Origin: Symbiodinium kawagutii
Taxonomy: Eukaryota > Sar > Dinophyceae > Suessiales > Symbiodiniaceae
Length of the DNA stretch: 64,000 bases
Direction of reading: 5' to 3'
Assembly (NCBI GenBank): GCA_009767595.1
Contig: VSDK01013050.1
Location: 1-64,000, forward strand
A model generated the notes under the pieces. It did not search any database, was not told the DNA's origin, and saw only the letters and a program-made list of their open reading frames with translations. Below, one piece after another: positions 46,121 to 59,100 of the stretch (positions are counted from its first letter, which is position 1; each line of letters opens with the position of its first letter). A program made the translations under genes and the position numbers.

Positions 46121-46189
46121 TTCCTCCATCGTATTGGAGCTTCATGTGGGCCTTGGTGCCATTGGGACCGCTGTCAACCTTAACCCATC
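46121..46189 (-). CDS. short exon of unrecognised protein
   Basis: From GGCACCTTCAG to donor GTCTGAAAG. Reads GWVKVDSGPNGTKAHMKLQY then DGG. Beta-rich pattern. Border on the 3' side could be a few nucleotides further. Confidence 0.42.
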
Positions 46190-46634
46190 CTGAAGGTGCC
46201 TTCGTCTTGCATCAGCCCAGTTACATCCTTTTGAAAAAAAATGAAAAAAGGCTCAAGCCAAGCTTGATTCATGACGTTGTGCCGTTGTGCCTGGCGGGTC
46301 GTTTCAGGGCTGTCTTTTTCTACCCTTTTGGACCAAACAAATGGAGCGCCAAGTCGTTGATTTTTGATACTCGTTGGTTGGTCCAAGTGGGTTTTCATCA
46401 CCTGTTGACCAAGTGTATCCCTTTGCAGACATGGATTCTTTTGGATTCTGCGGGTCTAAATCAAGGCTCCAACACGATCTTTGAAATCAAAAATACAGGT
46501 GGGCCATCATGTGAATTTCGGTTATGATCCAATCTGATGAAACATTTTGCTGGTTTGTTCAATAGCTCATGTGATAGAGATGTCTTCTTGTATGGACTTA
46601 GCTAAGCTGGCTGGTCCTTGGGCAACCACCAGAC

Positions 46635-46725
46635 CTTGGCAGCTACTCATCTCAGGGTTGGTACCCACCACTTGGAAGTTCGATCTACCATAAACGAGCG
46701 CAATCTGGCCGACTCGCACGTGTGT
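46635..46725 (-). CDS. short exon of unrecognised protein
   Basis: Reads VRVGQIALVYGRSNFQVVGT then NPEMSSCQG, ending at donor GTCTGGTGG. Strand pattern V-x-V-x-x-I-A-L-V-Y suggests a beta domain. The acceptor is not certain. Confidence 0.4.
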
Positions 46726-47079
46726 GTATGCAGATCTCTTGCTAAGCCATTTAGATCTGGTGATGTCTAGCATGGACCATATTAGATTCAATAGCAGTTC
46801 AAGTCTAATTATCACAATTATCAACGACTATTATGAACCACTAAGTATCAGCCACTATCAACCACTAAGTATCATCCAGTATCAACCACTATCAAACCAT
46901 TGACAACCAATATCAACCACTGTCCAGCACCATCTTCAGTCCTATCTGATTCAACACGACTCCAGCTATAGCTACAGCCTGCTGAGTGCGCAACGCCTTG
47001 CGTCAGAGTTTTGCCTTTGCCAGGTGCGAGGGAGAACCACCATGGGAGGTGATGGCTGATGATGGGCGGCAAGCCTTAA

Positions 47080-49170
47080 GCAACCACAAGCAGCCATTAC
47101 TAGGTGACTATGTGGTGGTGTCTCAAAATGGGGGTGCCCAGGGTACCCCAAAATGGTTGGTTGATTACTACACGTGGTTTACAAAGTGGATGATGTGGGG
47201 AGTCCCATATTTTGATAAACTACCATATAGCACAATTGCCTGGCAACTCGCTTGGTGATTCAGGAATAGCTGGAAATTTGCAAACTCCAAGGTTTAAAAG
47301 AATGGCTAGTGATTGTTTGTATTGTAGTGATCGCTACTGGTTGAGAATGGCTAGACAATAACAACGATAGTGAATCATTTGTTGGTGACTAGATATGGTC
47401 CATGATGTCTCATGCATAGCTAGGGCGCTAATGATGGTGAGTGGCATTGCCTTGAAAATCATGCAACCGCCAGCTGTAGGGAATGGTTGGTGACTACTAA
47501 TGCCGTTGCTGGTAAATGGTGCTATGAGCCATTGCCTCTGAAAACACTGCTGCTTGGGTCGTTGGATGACCATTCTTGGCTAGTTTGTTCGCATTCATGC
47601 GGACATATGGAGAGCTGGGTCAAGCCACCAACCATCGAAAGCCATGACCAAACGTTTACATCGCTGGTACTGGAAATATCCCAGCAGTGGGACTGGTATG
47701 AGATGTGAACAGCGAGGGGTACGGGCTTTGACTCATAGCCATACCCTACCATCTCTGAAGGCTGGCAACCGCGTTTTCCAGAGGCGCGGCTGCATGCAAT
47801 GATTGGAACGCTCCAGACTTTATCATGAAGTCTCAAGCCTACGAGTTGTGCATGTCAGCGAGGCTCAAGGTGAGTCAAGCCCGAACGCAAGTCACAAATA
47901 CCATGCTTCTGAACCCAAGTGTAGGTGGGCTCCAACCCCTGTAACTCATGGTCCCCGCTGGGATTGCACCACCAAGTCGGACCGCTCCAAGGATCGCTTC
48001 GTGCGGTTAGGTCATCCCAGACGATCAGAACTGGCTCTAGACCGGTTGGTCAGAACTGGATTCATCAACCTGTTCTTATCAATATCTGAATCCATCTGTT
48101 GATTGATGCGTTCATATTATGTTGATTTATCAGTTAACCAGATTGGGATGAATATGGATTAATAGTGTTTTGGCAGGAATCCCATGTTTAAAAAAGGTGT
48201 AAAAAAATGCGACTGAATGGCCAGTTTGTGTTAGTGATCCTCACCCGTCATTAACAACCAACTAGAGTAATAAGAACCACATTCAGTTCAGTCAACAATA
48301 CTGTTACTAGTCAATCAAAATTAGTAGCGATAAGAGGTTCAAAGCCAGCCAGCTAGTAATCACAATAGGTGCATAGCTCGTTGATTGTTGATCATTGACC
48401 GTGCCCTACTATCTGTATGAACTAGGCAAAGGGCTGTGCCTCATAGCCTCCAGATAGTTGGTCAACCATTCTTGCTTCTGAATGTTGCAACAGATCATTA
48501 AAAACTTGAATTTCCCATCATTATCAACCAATATTCATTCTCATCCTTAATTATCTATCGTCATAATTCCCATACATATATATATATATAGTTCCCAATA
48601 AGAATCATCCTCAACCAAATTCATTGTCAACCTGACTACGAGCAGAACCAATCACACCGATCTGCCAATGTGGAAGGACGCAAGCATCTGTTGAAATAAC
48701 ATGAAATAACAAAGCTGTTGGCCAATGGCCCCGTACGATATCTGTTTGTTCCCAAAGCAGTGACCAGCTACTCAAACTGATACGATGGGTTCACGTCACC
48801 TAGCGTGGATGGTGGCAAAGCCATCGAAATCATTGACCAACTCATCGCTATAGTCCTGGTCAAATTGAATCATCCCACTTGGCACCTTTTTAACATAGTT
48901 ATGAGTCATTCATGGGCTACTTCTGATTATGAACCATGGTTCTGAGTCGGTAACTGCCTATGGAGTCATGTCTGTCTTATTCAGGATGATCATTCCACTT
49001 CTGACTCGTAGCATGATAAGTTGTGACCGTGGTCACCTTGGATCCACTTCTAGTTTCTGATTACTGTGGTTATAAGTCAGTTCTCACATGGTTACCATGC
49101 TTATGACTTATGAGTCACTTATGTCTTTGACCACTTATGGGGGGTTCACCATGGTCGCCATCACGGTCAC
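47080..49170. other. mostly intron-like, TGATGG/ATCAACCA words
   Basis: Contains a (TA)n tract at 48575 and long stretches of short degenerate repeats. Possible minus-strand exons at 46930-47060 and 47690-47840 could not be given firm borders. Confidence 0.35.
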
Positions 49171-49174
49171 TCAC

Positions 49175-49246
49175 CACCGACCTCGCAGCTGCACAAGCTG
49201 CACGCCGCGCCTGGTGCTGGTAGGGCCGCCCTGGCCAAGCCATTGC
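49175..49246 (-). CDS. 24-codon Ala/Arg-rich phase-0 exon
   Basis: Acceptor CGCCTCCAAG, donor GTGAGTGA. Reads AMAWPGRPYQHQARRAACAA then ARSV. Phase 0. Consistent with the Ala/Gln/Arg-rich exons at 51224 and 52384 that precede it on the minus strand. Confidence 0.45.
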
Positions 49247-50104
49247 CTTGGAGGCGAGTCAGGGTGATGGTGAAGTGATGTTCATGACCAGGTTAATCCA
49301 TGAACACTATTGACTATTAACTGGTTCATTGACTATTCAAGTAATGTTTACTTAATCCATTCAATCATTGCTGTTCAAGTATTATACTAATTGACTAATG
49401 AAGTATTAAACAAAAGTATCAATTCCAAAGTATTGAGCACTATTGACTATTAACAGATCCAATGTTCAATCCCAAGGATGGTTAAGATTGATTCAACAAA
49501 AGCCAGGTTAATTGATGGCAGAATGACTAGTGGGTGAAATTCACCATGGATACCATCAAACCAGCTCATTTGGTATAAATATGGTTGAGAAAAACCAGGC
49601 CAACTGATCAATAACTAGCAAATTTTCCATGATGATTGATCAACATCAACCATGATCACCATGGATTGACAACTTTGATGGTTGAGAATGATTGATGAAG
49701 TGCTGGTCGATCTTGCTTGATGTTGATAAGAGTTCACGAATCATTATCTCTGGTTGAATACGGTCTCATAATGGTTGACAAAGGTTGGTAATGGTTGAGA
49801 GTGACTGATCATGACTGAGAATGGTTGAAAACCGCCCAAAGATGACCATCATTTGCTTATCTAATAGAAGTGTATCATGGTTCATGATGCTTGCGTAACG
49901 AAGGTGAATCTCAATCAACTAACTACGGTTCTCTTCCGGGGAAGTGAACCCAACTGTTCACGCAGGCCACCAGGTCGTCCGTTGGGAGGAGCCATTGGGG
50001 CCTTGGCCCATCCAGTAGTTGCCAGCGATCAGATCCTGATGGCCACGGGTGATGCCCAGCAGGGATTTACCGAACTTGGCACGATAGCTGTTGGGTCAAC
50101 CATG

Positions 50105-51220
50105 GTTGTTATGACCCTGCCATGAATAGGCCATACACATCCATAAATGTCATTAAAATACATATCCACAAACATTTCAAAACATGTCATACTTCATTAC
50201 TCAACTATTTCCGCATGTTCTTCGATCAGAGCTATCGCCGCTCATCAACCAATAGGCTACTGGTTTACGGTCAACCCTTGTGTTTATGACAACAATTATT
50301 TTGCAGAATGGCATGCAGGCGTCCGAAAGTTGACAAGGTCTCAAAGGGTACTGCTACTCGGCTAGATCCATCAAATGACACTAGCTCTTGAAGTCCATTT
50401 AGCCCGGAAGCAAGTTCCCAATACATCGTTCTGCATGCAGCAGTTCCTGCACCCCAACAAATAAAAGAAGCCTTCCAAAGAAAACCCGTAACACGGCATC
50501 GCAGCACTACGGCTTCCGCACAAGCATGTTTTCTTTTGAGATAGTGACTAGTGAGAAAAAAAAGCTGAATTGAACCTGAGTAGACGATGAGCTTTTAGGA
50601 TGCCAAGAAATATGTACGGGTGGAAGATTTGGCGGTGAGGCCGTCGACTCCAGTCGGGGACAATTGCTTTTCTCACTGGATCGTTCATGCGGAAAACATT
50701 AGCAAAACAAGATAGTACAAAACATATACCAAGTACTCGGCTAAGAGTTCAAACTCTTCAACCAGTGCGCCCCATCGGCGAACACCACAAGGACCACCCC
50801 CGTGACAACACGGAGCACACGTCTGGGTGAATGGTGAATGATAGTTTGTCAATCAGGGGTTCAAAATTGGCCAGCAATCACAATGATGATATTGTGATGT
50901 TTATTGATGGTGAATGATCATTGATCCATGTGAATGATAACCAATAATCTTTATTTTGTTGACAATTGCTTGCAAAAATGGATTCTGGCCGTGATTAATC
51001 ATGATCATGATGATTCATGGATAATGGCGGATATCCATGGTGACTGATGCTTCACCAAAGGTTCCTGGTGGTTGACAACAATGGTCAATAGTGGTTGTCC
51101 ATAGTTGATAGTGGTCAATGTGGTTAACAATGATGCTCTGAAATAGTCAATGCTGGTTCACTCTCGTTGACAGTGGTTTTTCCTATTCTTGTTGAGAATT
51201 CTTGTCGATAGTTTGGGAAA
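50105..51220. other. intron-like; TGGTTGA/TGATGG words
   Basis: 50820-51180 is dominated by TGGTGAATGAT, GTGGTTGAC and similar words. A possible exon at 49935-50090 (minus, GKSLLGITRGHQDLIAGNYW) lacks clear borders and is not claimed. Confidence 0.35.
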
Positions 51221-51223
51221 AAC

Positions 51224-51313
51224 GCTGGTGCCGCCGCAACAGCTGCATCTGCTGCTCCTGCGAGCCATGCATTCGCTCGCGGTATCGCTTCGCCTGGTTG
51301 GATTGTGCCGGCC
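51224..51313 (-). CDS. Gln/Arg-rich helical exon
   Basis: After GTGCTGACACAG, one frame reads QSNQAKRYRERMHGSQEQQM then QLLRRHQ, ending before GTTTTTCC. The alternatives are Ala-rich or Cys/Arg-rich, and this frame has the most natural composition, but phase with exon 52384-52456 does not clearly agree. Confidence 0.4.
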
Positions 51314-52383
51314 CTGTGTCAGCACAGATGATGTAATCATGACTAGTGGTGACTGAGTAGTGGTTCGAAGCGGACAAAAATGTGCTGGTAGGGGATAGAT
51401 CACCTTGTAATGCTGGTGACAGTGTATAACAGTAACTAGAAGGGGATAAAAACCAACAACATTCATTTTGAATAGTCAGCCATAATTGTTTTTGACACTC
51501 ACTAGTAATAGTGTAACATACTCGTTGCTATCCCCATGCTGCTCAATGGTCCATTGAAGTATGTCTGCAAGGAACAGGGCCACCAGTTCGAAGTTGTTTC
51601 AAGCCATATATCTGGTGGAAATTCCCCGACAAAAATCCGAGCCAAGTTAGAGACATAAACCAACTGATGGCTGGTGACAGTGCCAAGCGATGAATGCTGC
51701 GAGGTGACCATTCACATCTCTAAACGAAACGCTTCAGCTGTAGCCACTTCGCCGAGAGCATCGGCGTGCCCGTTGCGGTCACAGTGGAGGTTGCTGCCAG
51801 GAGATCACTGCCCAGGAGATGGCTCTCAAGCATCTCAACGCCGTTTCAAGCAGATGGTCCCAGTACTTCTTTCGTGGGCGCCCCAAGTACTGATTCTTGG
51901 GTGGGGCGGTTTCACCCCAACCATGGCCACCCTTTGCCATGAGCGGCTGCATCTAGGTTTTCATCTGGCGTTTGCAGCCACTTTAAGCAGCTTGATAAGC
52001 TTCTAAAGCCGCGAACCTCAGAATGGTCAACCAGCGTCATTCATTTCATTCCTTGATTATTGTTGCTTCTTGTTGGCTAGTAGCCCCTATATCGCTAGAC
52101 CTCATTATCCACTTCCTGCTGGCTGTTGTTGGTTTTGGCCAAACATGTCTATCTATGATTAAACATGATAGAAGTATATCACAGAGTATTTGCTTGTTGT
52201 TGGTCATTATCACTAGTCATGATCATCCCCTATCATAACTAACCATGGTTCCTACATTGCTACTGGTATCGTACCATAATTAACCATGAGTCCCATACTT
52301 TTCCCACAATCCACCATAATCACCCATCATAATTGCCATACTGAACCATGATGAACCGCCTTTCCTCCGTTGCTCTCTCGTAC

Positions 52384-52456
52384 CTCTGCCATCGCTTCCT
52401 GGTGCGCTCCACTGGCGGCACCAGCCCCAACTGCTGCCTGAGCAGAGGCGGGCGGG
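52384..52456 (-). CDS. Ala-rich exon
   Basis: Flanked by CTCTGCAG and the donor GAG|GTACGAG, both strong. Reads PPASAQAAVGAGAASGAHQE then AMAE. It lies about 0.5 kb downstream (on the minus strand) of the retrotransposon insertion, so the element sits in an intron if this exon and 62671-63865 belong to one gene. Confidence 0.48.
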
Positions 52457-52977
52457 CTGCAGAGTTGGGAAATCATGGTGAACAGTCATGATCTGTAGTG
52501 CTTGATGAAAAACAGCTCATGGTTCATAGAGGTCAACGGTGGTTGGCAGTGGTCAATGACAGTTCATGAATGGTTCATAAAAGTGATAAAGGTTCACCAC
52601 AAGCAGCGCTGAAATTGTGTCATCACCAACAGCAAGGCGGAACCGCCCAACAAGAAAGAATTAGACCAATCTTTCGCACATTAGGTTCCAAAAAACTAGT
52701 TTGGTCCAAAGTCCTCAGGAAAAACACACAAAACATGAAAACTCTGTAAACCCTGGAGGGTTGAATCCATATGCTTCGACTTGCCAAACTAGGTCATCGA
52801 AATCCACCACACACCGGCCTGAAACTGGTTCCTGCTGCCTCTCCTACCTGCTCCTACCACCCCCGCCTGGCTGGTTCTTAGGGGTTGCTTCCTCTGATTA
52901 ACCGATGTGACCACAGGTCATGGCTTGCGACTGGCTCACTATTCTTGTAAGCAATGCTTTGGGTTCTAATCCATTGT

Positions 52978-52982
52978 GGTAG
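52978..52982. repeat. target-site duplication GGTAG, left
   Basis: GGTAG at 52978-52982 matches 61565-61569 immediately outside the two LTR ends. Five base pairs is the usual duplication length for copia elements. The last two bases also match the base pair preceding the LTR copy at 61418, so a 4-bp reading is possible. Confidence 0.8.
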
Positions 52983-53127
52983 TTTGGGAAAACTGCAGGT
53001 CAAACCAACAGCCAACCCAGCATGGCACACCGGTTTTCCACCGTGACTCAAGGCGCCTGTTAGCCAAACGCCCACGTCAGATGCGGGTGGCACACATGGA
53101 TCTACATGACATGGTATGTATCTCACA
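52983..53127 (-). repeat. 3' LTR
   Basis: Identical to 61420-61564 (offset 8437). On the minus strand it starts TGTGAGATACATACC and ends TTTTCCCAAA. It begins with TG but lacks the common CA end. A purine-containing AGACGGG lies just before it (53128-53134), a weak polypurine tract candidate. At about 145 bp it is short for an element this size. Confidence 0.88.
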
Positions 53128-53139
53128 CCCGTCTATGTT

Positions 53140-56100
53140 TTAAGATCCTGTGTGCCCACTGAATGCACGAATTGCCGGCACAGTCAGTGCCAGTTCGCCA
53201 GCTGTGCAAAAATCAACGATGTGCTTCCACATCATGGCTTTAGTCAAGCCATCCGCGACCATGTCCTTTGTCGCGATCCACCAAAGACGATCTGTGCATG
53301 TCTCTGGGATTGATTCCTGCACGCTGGGCTCTCCATACTCCGTTCCTGGGGCTCGCCAGAACTCCTGTCGCAGAGAGGTCAAGTCGATGGCGAGGCGCTT
53401 GTCTGATACCACAGACTGTCCAGTAGACGCCATACTGTCGATGTAAGACCGACAGTCACTCAGCCAATGGACCACTCTGCTGTCCTTGGCGGACAACTTC
53501 CAGATTGCTCCAGCTTCGATGCCAGGACTCTTCGGGAACGACAGCATGTGAAGAAGCAACCTCAGGTAATGTGCTCCCTCACCACCGTCCATGCTGCTGA
53601 GGACTTCCGCCTGCAGCGTAGAACGACACACCCGCTTGATTGTATGCGAGCTCCAGTCTAGGATGTGTACTTTCGCTGGTCGTCCAACCTCCGGCATGGC
53701 ATCTGCTAGCACCAGGAACTTCCCTGCTTGGGATCTATGTCCTGATTTCTTGCCCTGCTCCGACACCTTCACTTCTGCTGCATGGCTAGCGTCCGTGATG
53801 GACAAAATCACCGCCTCCTCGAACTTCAAAGTTCCACGATGAAAACGTAGTCCATTCTCTGTAGTGCGCTGTGCAGCTCCCAAGAACTTGTTGGTGTCCA
53901 CAAGGTCCTGCTTGGTTGGTCTTGACTGTTTCCCTTGCAATGCAGAGCATCGATAGGATAATTCGGGCCTGCACATCCTGGCCACATATCCAATGCTTCC
54001 CAACACTGCTCTCATCTGTGTCTGTTCTTCCGCACTCGCTGGGTCAGAAGGCTCACGTCGTCGGTCTCCTTGAATGCGGATCTGTTTGACCTTACCCAGC
54101 AACTCAGGCGTGGTGACCTGAGTGTAATCCTGGGTACTCTCAATCTTTCTTCCGCAGAACCTGAAGTCATTTTCTTCCACAGCTCCAAAGGTAAATCTCT
54201 TCTGTACCTTCTCCATGACTTCATCCATCTGCTCATCGCCACACCATAGGATGTCATCCACATGGGTCACTGCCATACCATGTAATCCTCCTTGCGGGTC
54301 TGAGAGAACGTAGGATGCCGGTTCCACTTCTCTAAGCTTCTGCTTGATCATCTCCTCTCTCAGTTCCAACCAAAATCCTCTTGGGGCATCTCGACTTCCA
54401 TAGATGGACATCAAGGCAATGATGTAGCTCCCAGGTTCCAAAGCCAGTGTAACTCCATCTTCTGATGGAATTCCCGTAGAAGGAACCTTCATAAGCAATG
54501 TCCTCTGCAAAGGGGCTCCTTGTAGAAATGCTGCTGTGATGTCTCCTGCCCTCAACGGATGTCCTGTCGATGCAGAATAGGACAACACGAGGTGTACCGA
54601 CAGCTGTGTGGCGGTCGGGCAATCCACTCTGAAGTCTCCTGGCTCAAGATCACCACGAAGTACTAGTCTTGACTTCAGCTTCTTGGGTACATCTGGATCC
54701 TCTTTTGTCCTCAACTTTGCATTCTTGTCCACATCTACCCATCTCATAGGTATTGCCTTCACTCCTCTTCCAAGTAGCTCAGCGACTTCTTCTGGTGTAG
54801 GGGTTCTCGTCGCCTTGTACTTGATCCAATTCGACCATTCCTTGCCTCTGGTCTGATCAAGCAACTTCCTCATCTCTTCTGTCTCCTGTTCATATCTGAG
54901 CTCTCCACTGGTATTTGTATCCGTGGTCTTCTTGTACCTCTTCGCAAGAAAACATGAGAACTCCTTCTTCAAAGCTTCCGGAGGGCTCCTTGATCTCGCT
55001 CTTCCAAGGGTCTTTTCCGCTGCGCTCTCTTCCTTGGGTTCTGGTTTCATTTGTCGGGCACGATTCGCTCCGACATCAAGTTGATTTCCCCCTGAGATAG
55101 CCATAGCCTTTGCCAAAGGGGTCCTCATTCTCTCCAGCTCCTCACTTGTGACTCCTTCAGCTTTAGGTGGCTCTTCAAGCGCCTCTTCGAGCTCTTCATC
55201 TTCCTCATCATCCTGCGGTATCGGTACATTTTCTGCCCGTTCTTCCTTCTCTTCCGTCTGGGCTTGGGTCTGCTTGCCTTTGAAGTCTTCCAATAGATCT
55301 CTTTCGATCTCCTTCTCTGCCTCTCTTCTCCTCTTCGGTGACTCATCATCTCCTCCAACTTCGGTTGCAGGTACCGTCATGGCACCTGATGGCAACTCAT
55401 CCTTCCTGAAGTCCAGGTATGACTGCTGAACCGCTCCACCTCCTGAACGATGTGCCTCCTCTCTTCCATCTTGTAGAAGTCCACGTGCTCTCTTCTTTCC
55501 TTTGTGCGTTCCAATCAGCTCCTTCTCCAAATGCTCCTCTGCATTCGAAGGCCGAACCATCGTCTCTGAGGTCAAGATTGGAACTCCTCCATGAAGAATC
55601 CACACATTCTTCCCTTCTTGAGTCAACACCCTGGCTGGTCCAAACCAACGTGGTGCTCCACCTCTTCTCCTCATGAAGCTCACAAGATCTCCTTGTTGGA
55701 ATTGCTGAGTTTCGGATCCTCCTTTTCTCAGCAGGGCCTTTCTCACCCTTCTCGAACTGTCCTGTTGCGCCCATGCCACTCGAGCAACTTCACGCATCAC
55801 CGATCTTCTATTGAAGATCGATTGTGGGTCCTCATCATAGACCTTGGCTTCCTCCTCATCTTCTTCGTTCCAAGCTCCGAGAGGTGGATTCCTGCCAAGT
55901 ACCCACTGATAGGGCGAGAATCCGCCCAGGTTTCCATGCGTGTTCTTGGTCTGAAGTGCTTGAGTCAGCGCAATCTGCATCTCCAAGAGTCCAACTGCAT
56001 TGCTTCCTTCGACGATTCTCATCATCAAATGCTTCAGCATGCCTCCATGTCTTTCCGTCCTTCCCAATTGGAAGGGTGCCTCGGTTGCAATGCTCTTCAC

Positions 56101-59100
56101 CTCGACTCCCATCTTTTCCAGTTCTGCTTGGAAAATGCCGCGGTTATGAGTTCCGCGGTCCACGACGAGAATCTTCGGTACTCCAGCCCATGTAGTCCAG
56201 AAACGTAGAAAGGATTCCAAACATTGCTTGCTTCCTGGAACTCCTGCCGTGACTCCAAGGACTTCTCCGGCTTGAAAAGTGGTTCCGTTGCACACTGCGT
56301 GCAGCACCTGAAACCGAGTCCCTTGAGAGTCCTTCACCTCAAAGATATCCAATCCCAGTTCCGTTCCAAAGGTGTATGGGCTGGGACTCTTTGTAATTGA
56401 TGGCCTCCTCTCAGTGAGATTTCTCTCACAAGCACTGCATCTGAAGTACCTCACTCCAGCAACGACCGAAGCCGGCGCATTCGAGTACCTCAGCATCCTC
56501 TGCATCTGCGGCTTCGTAGCATGACTTGTCATCACTTGGATTCTTCGAATTCCCACTCTTTCCTCCTTGCTAAGCCTTAGCCATGCCTTTCTTCGAAGCT
56601 TCTCTGACTGAGGGTCGTCCTCTCTCTCGATGTCTTCAAGGTTCTCCTCAAGACGGATTCCACGTTCTGCTTCTGCCATGGTAGGTTTACTTGTGGGTAG
56701 GTCCTCTTCCGTATAGAGCTCATCAAGAAAGCGGGGGTTCTCCTCAATTTCCTCTTCGACATTCTCCGAGAAGAAAGCTTCGCAAACCTCCTGGCGAAGA
56801 TCTTGTTGAACTCCTCGAATGATGGCTTGGCAAAACCTCTCAGTCCATTGTGCGGCTTGCTTCGTTCGAGGTCCTCCTGAATTCGCTCCTTCAAGTGGCT
56901 GATGATGGTGTCCTCCTCTACATTGCTTTCCATGGAGTCGTTGCTTGATTCCCATAGAATCGGTTCCGATGAAGGTAGGCTTCTTGTGGGGCATCTGACT
57001 GTCCACATCTTTCAGTCCGAAGGCACACATATCGATGGGAACCAACTCATAGAGGTGTCCTTCATCTGATGCCCCCAGGTCGGCCTCCAAGGCTTGTAGC
57101 TCCTGGGTGTTCCACGACTCTGCTCCTCTGGGATTCTCCAACAAACTGACTCCTCCTTTCATCCGTTGTTTCCTCACCATCTGCCGAATCCACTTCAAGA
57201 CCGGTAGCCAAAGTTGTCGACGACGTTGGACTTCTTCCTGGTCTGGATTCATTCTCTGCCAGGGGCTCCAAGGTCCACATGGAAAGGCATACGTGATGAG
57301 GTACGGATTCTCCCGATCCATTGTTTCCTCAGCCCATTTCCTGTGGCGAGGATTGAAGACATTCCATCCTGTGTTAATGTCCAAGGGTTCGCAGGTTTCA
57401 TACCCCTTCGCCTGGCACAGGCGAGTCAATAGGGCACATCCGCAGAACACTTCCATGACAAACTTCCACTTCCGTGGTAGATGTGCGGGTCTCCTCAATA
57501 GCACTGACCACATCGCCAGATCCTTCTCTTCCACTTCTTCAACTTCAGTAATGAAGTGCTTCCTCTGGCCACGTGTCGTAACTTTCCTTGGATCACGATC
57601 TGGATCCATGTCGTAGACCTTCTCCCGAAGCTCCTCATCCACAGGAAGCAGCCTGAAAGTGGTCGTCCCAGTCCATGGCTTTGCCTCGTCTTCCTCCTGG
57701 ACGTAGAAAAAGTCGACGGTGATGTTCTTCACCCCTTCTGGCAGCTTTCGAGTGAGATTGTTGCCACGGTGAAGCTCTGTAGCGTTCTCATCACAGATCA
57801 CAGTGCCATCGTCTGTGTTGTGTGTCACCCGTCGCACCAGCTCTGTTCCAGCAGGTCCTCTTGGAAATCGCTGCACATCCTGATAGTATCTCGTCATCCT
57901 GTCTGGACGAATTGTCTTCCAGTTGTCACGTACCATGTCCACCTCCCCGTTCTCATAGTACTTCACAGTGGTCCTCGTTGGCTGCAGGCGGGATAGATCC
58001 ACAACCAATTCCATCTTGTTTCCTCCAGGGTGGAACTTCTTGGTGCGTGCTTTGATGTGATGTCTTATCACAGCCTGATCGGTGACTTCCCACCAATCCT
58101 CATTTCCTTCAGCTTCTCCTTCTGAAACTTCTCCTTCTGGCTCATCCTCGGTGTCTGGTCTTCCATAGTGGGTTCCATCTTCCTCCTCAATCGGTGGGTC
58201 TTCGAACTCTTGGATTTCAGATTCTCCTCCTTCATAAGGTACTCCTTCTTCTCTTGGTGGGGTTCTCAGGAGATCTTCCGTGTCAAATGACTCCTCCTCA
58301 AGGCCCTTCTGTTCCATCACCTCTCGATTTCGATGAAGTGCCTCATCGATCTCTTGTCCGAACTCTTCCCACGCCAGACGGTCTTCCGCTTCCTCCTCGA
58401 TGGTGACCGTGATGAACTCCGAGTCCTCCTTGTCATGAAGTCCAGAAGATGTAGCCTCTTCATATCCATGAGTTTCTCCTGGTTTAGGTACCTTCTTCAC
58501 CTGGCGGGTGATATATGTGGTTCCTCTGGAATTGGAAGGACCTTCTTCTCTGGGAAAGTCGGAAGCCGTGACTCTCTGTCTCGATCCTGGACGGGAGTCA
58601 CCTTCATCTTCAGCTTCTCTCTTCCACGGAGGTGTCGGTGTCTCATTTGCCATCAAGGCCACTGGAATCTCATCGGTCATCACTGAATGTGGAATGGTCT
58701 CAGCCGGGTGCATCTTCAGTCCAAGCAGTCGATTTCTCCTGCCTCGGACTGCCTTGAACGTCATGTTCAACAGCTTGCTGAAGATCTCCGACTGGTCAAA
58801 GTCCACAACCAGCCCTAGGGCTTCTTGACTTGGCAAGCTGAGTAGAAGTGGGGCAGTTGAATCCTTGATCTCTGTGCTGACCACTTCTCCTGGCACATGT
58901 TGTCCTTGCACATTCTCGAAAGTGACGTAGAACTCCCGATTGCCCAGGGTCTGAGTACCTCCACCAATTCCGTTGAGAGTACGGACTTCTCGATGTAGCC
59001 AGCTTGGCATGTACCCGGTAGTGGAGGCGAACTTCTGGATCCACCGCTCTCCATGACAGGTCTGGTTGCATCCTGAATCCAAAAAGAGATAGGTGTTCTC

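Noticed and set aside
52878-53126. 82-aa minus-strand gene homologous to the start of the large polyprotein
   Set aside because: This is only the 3' LTR read in the same frame as the 5' LTR; it is not a separate gene.
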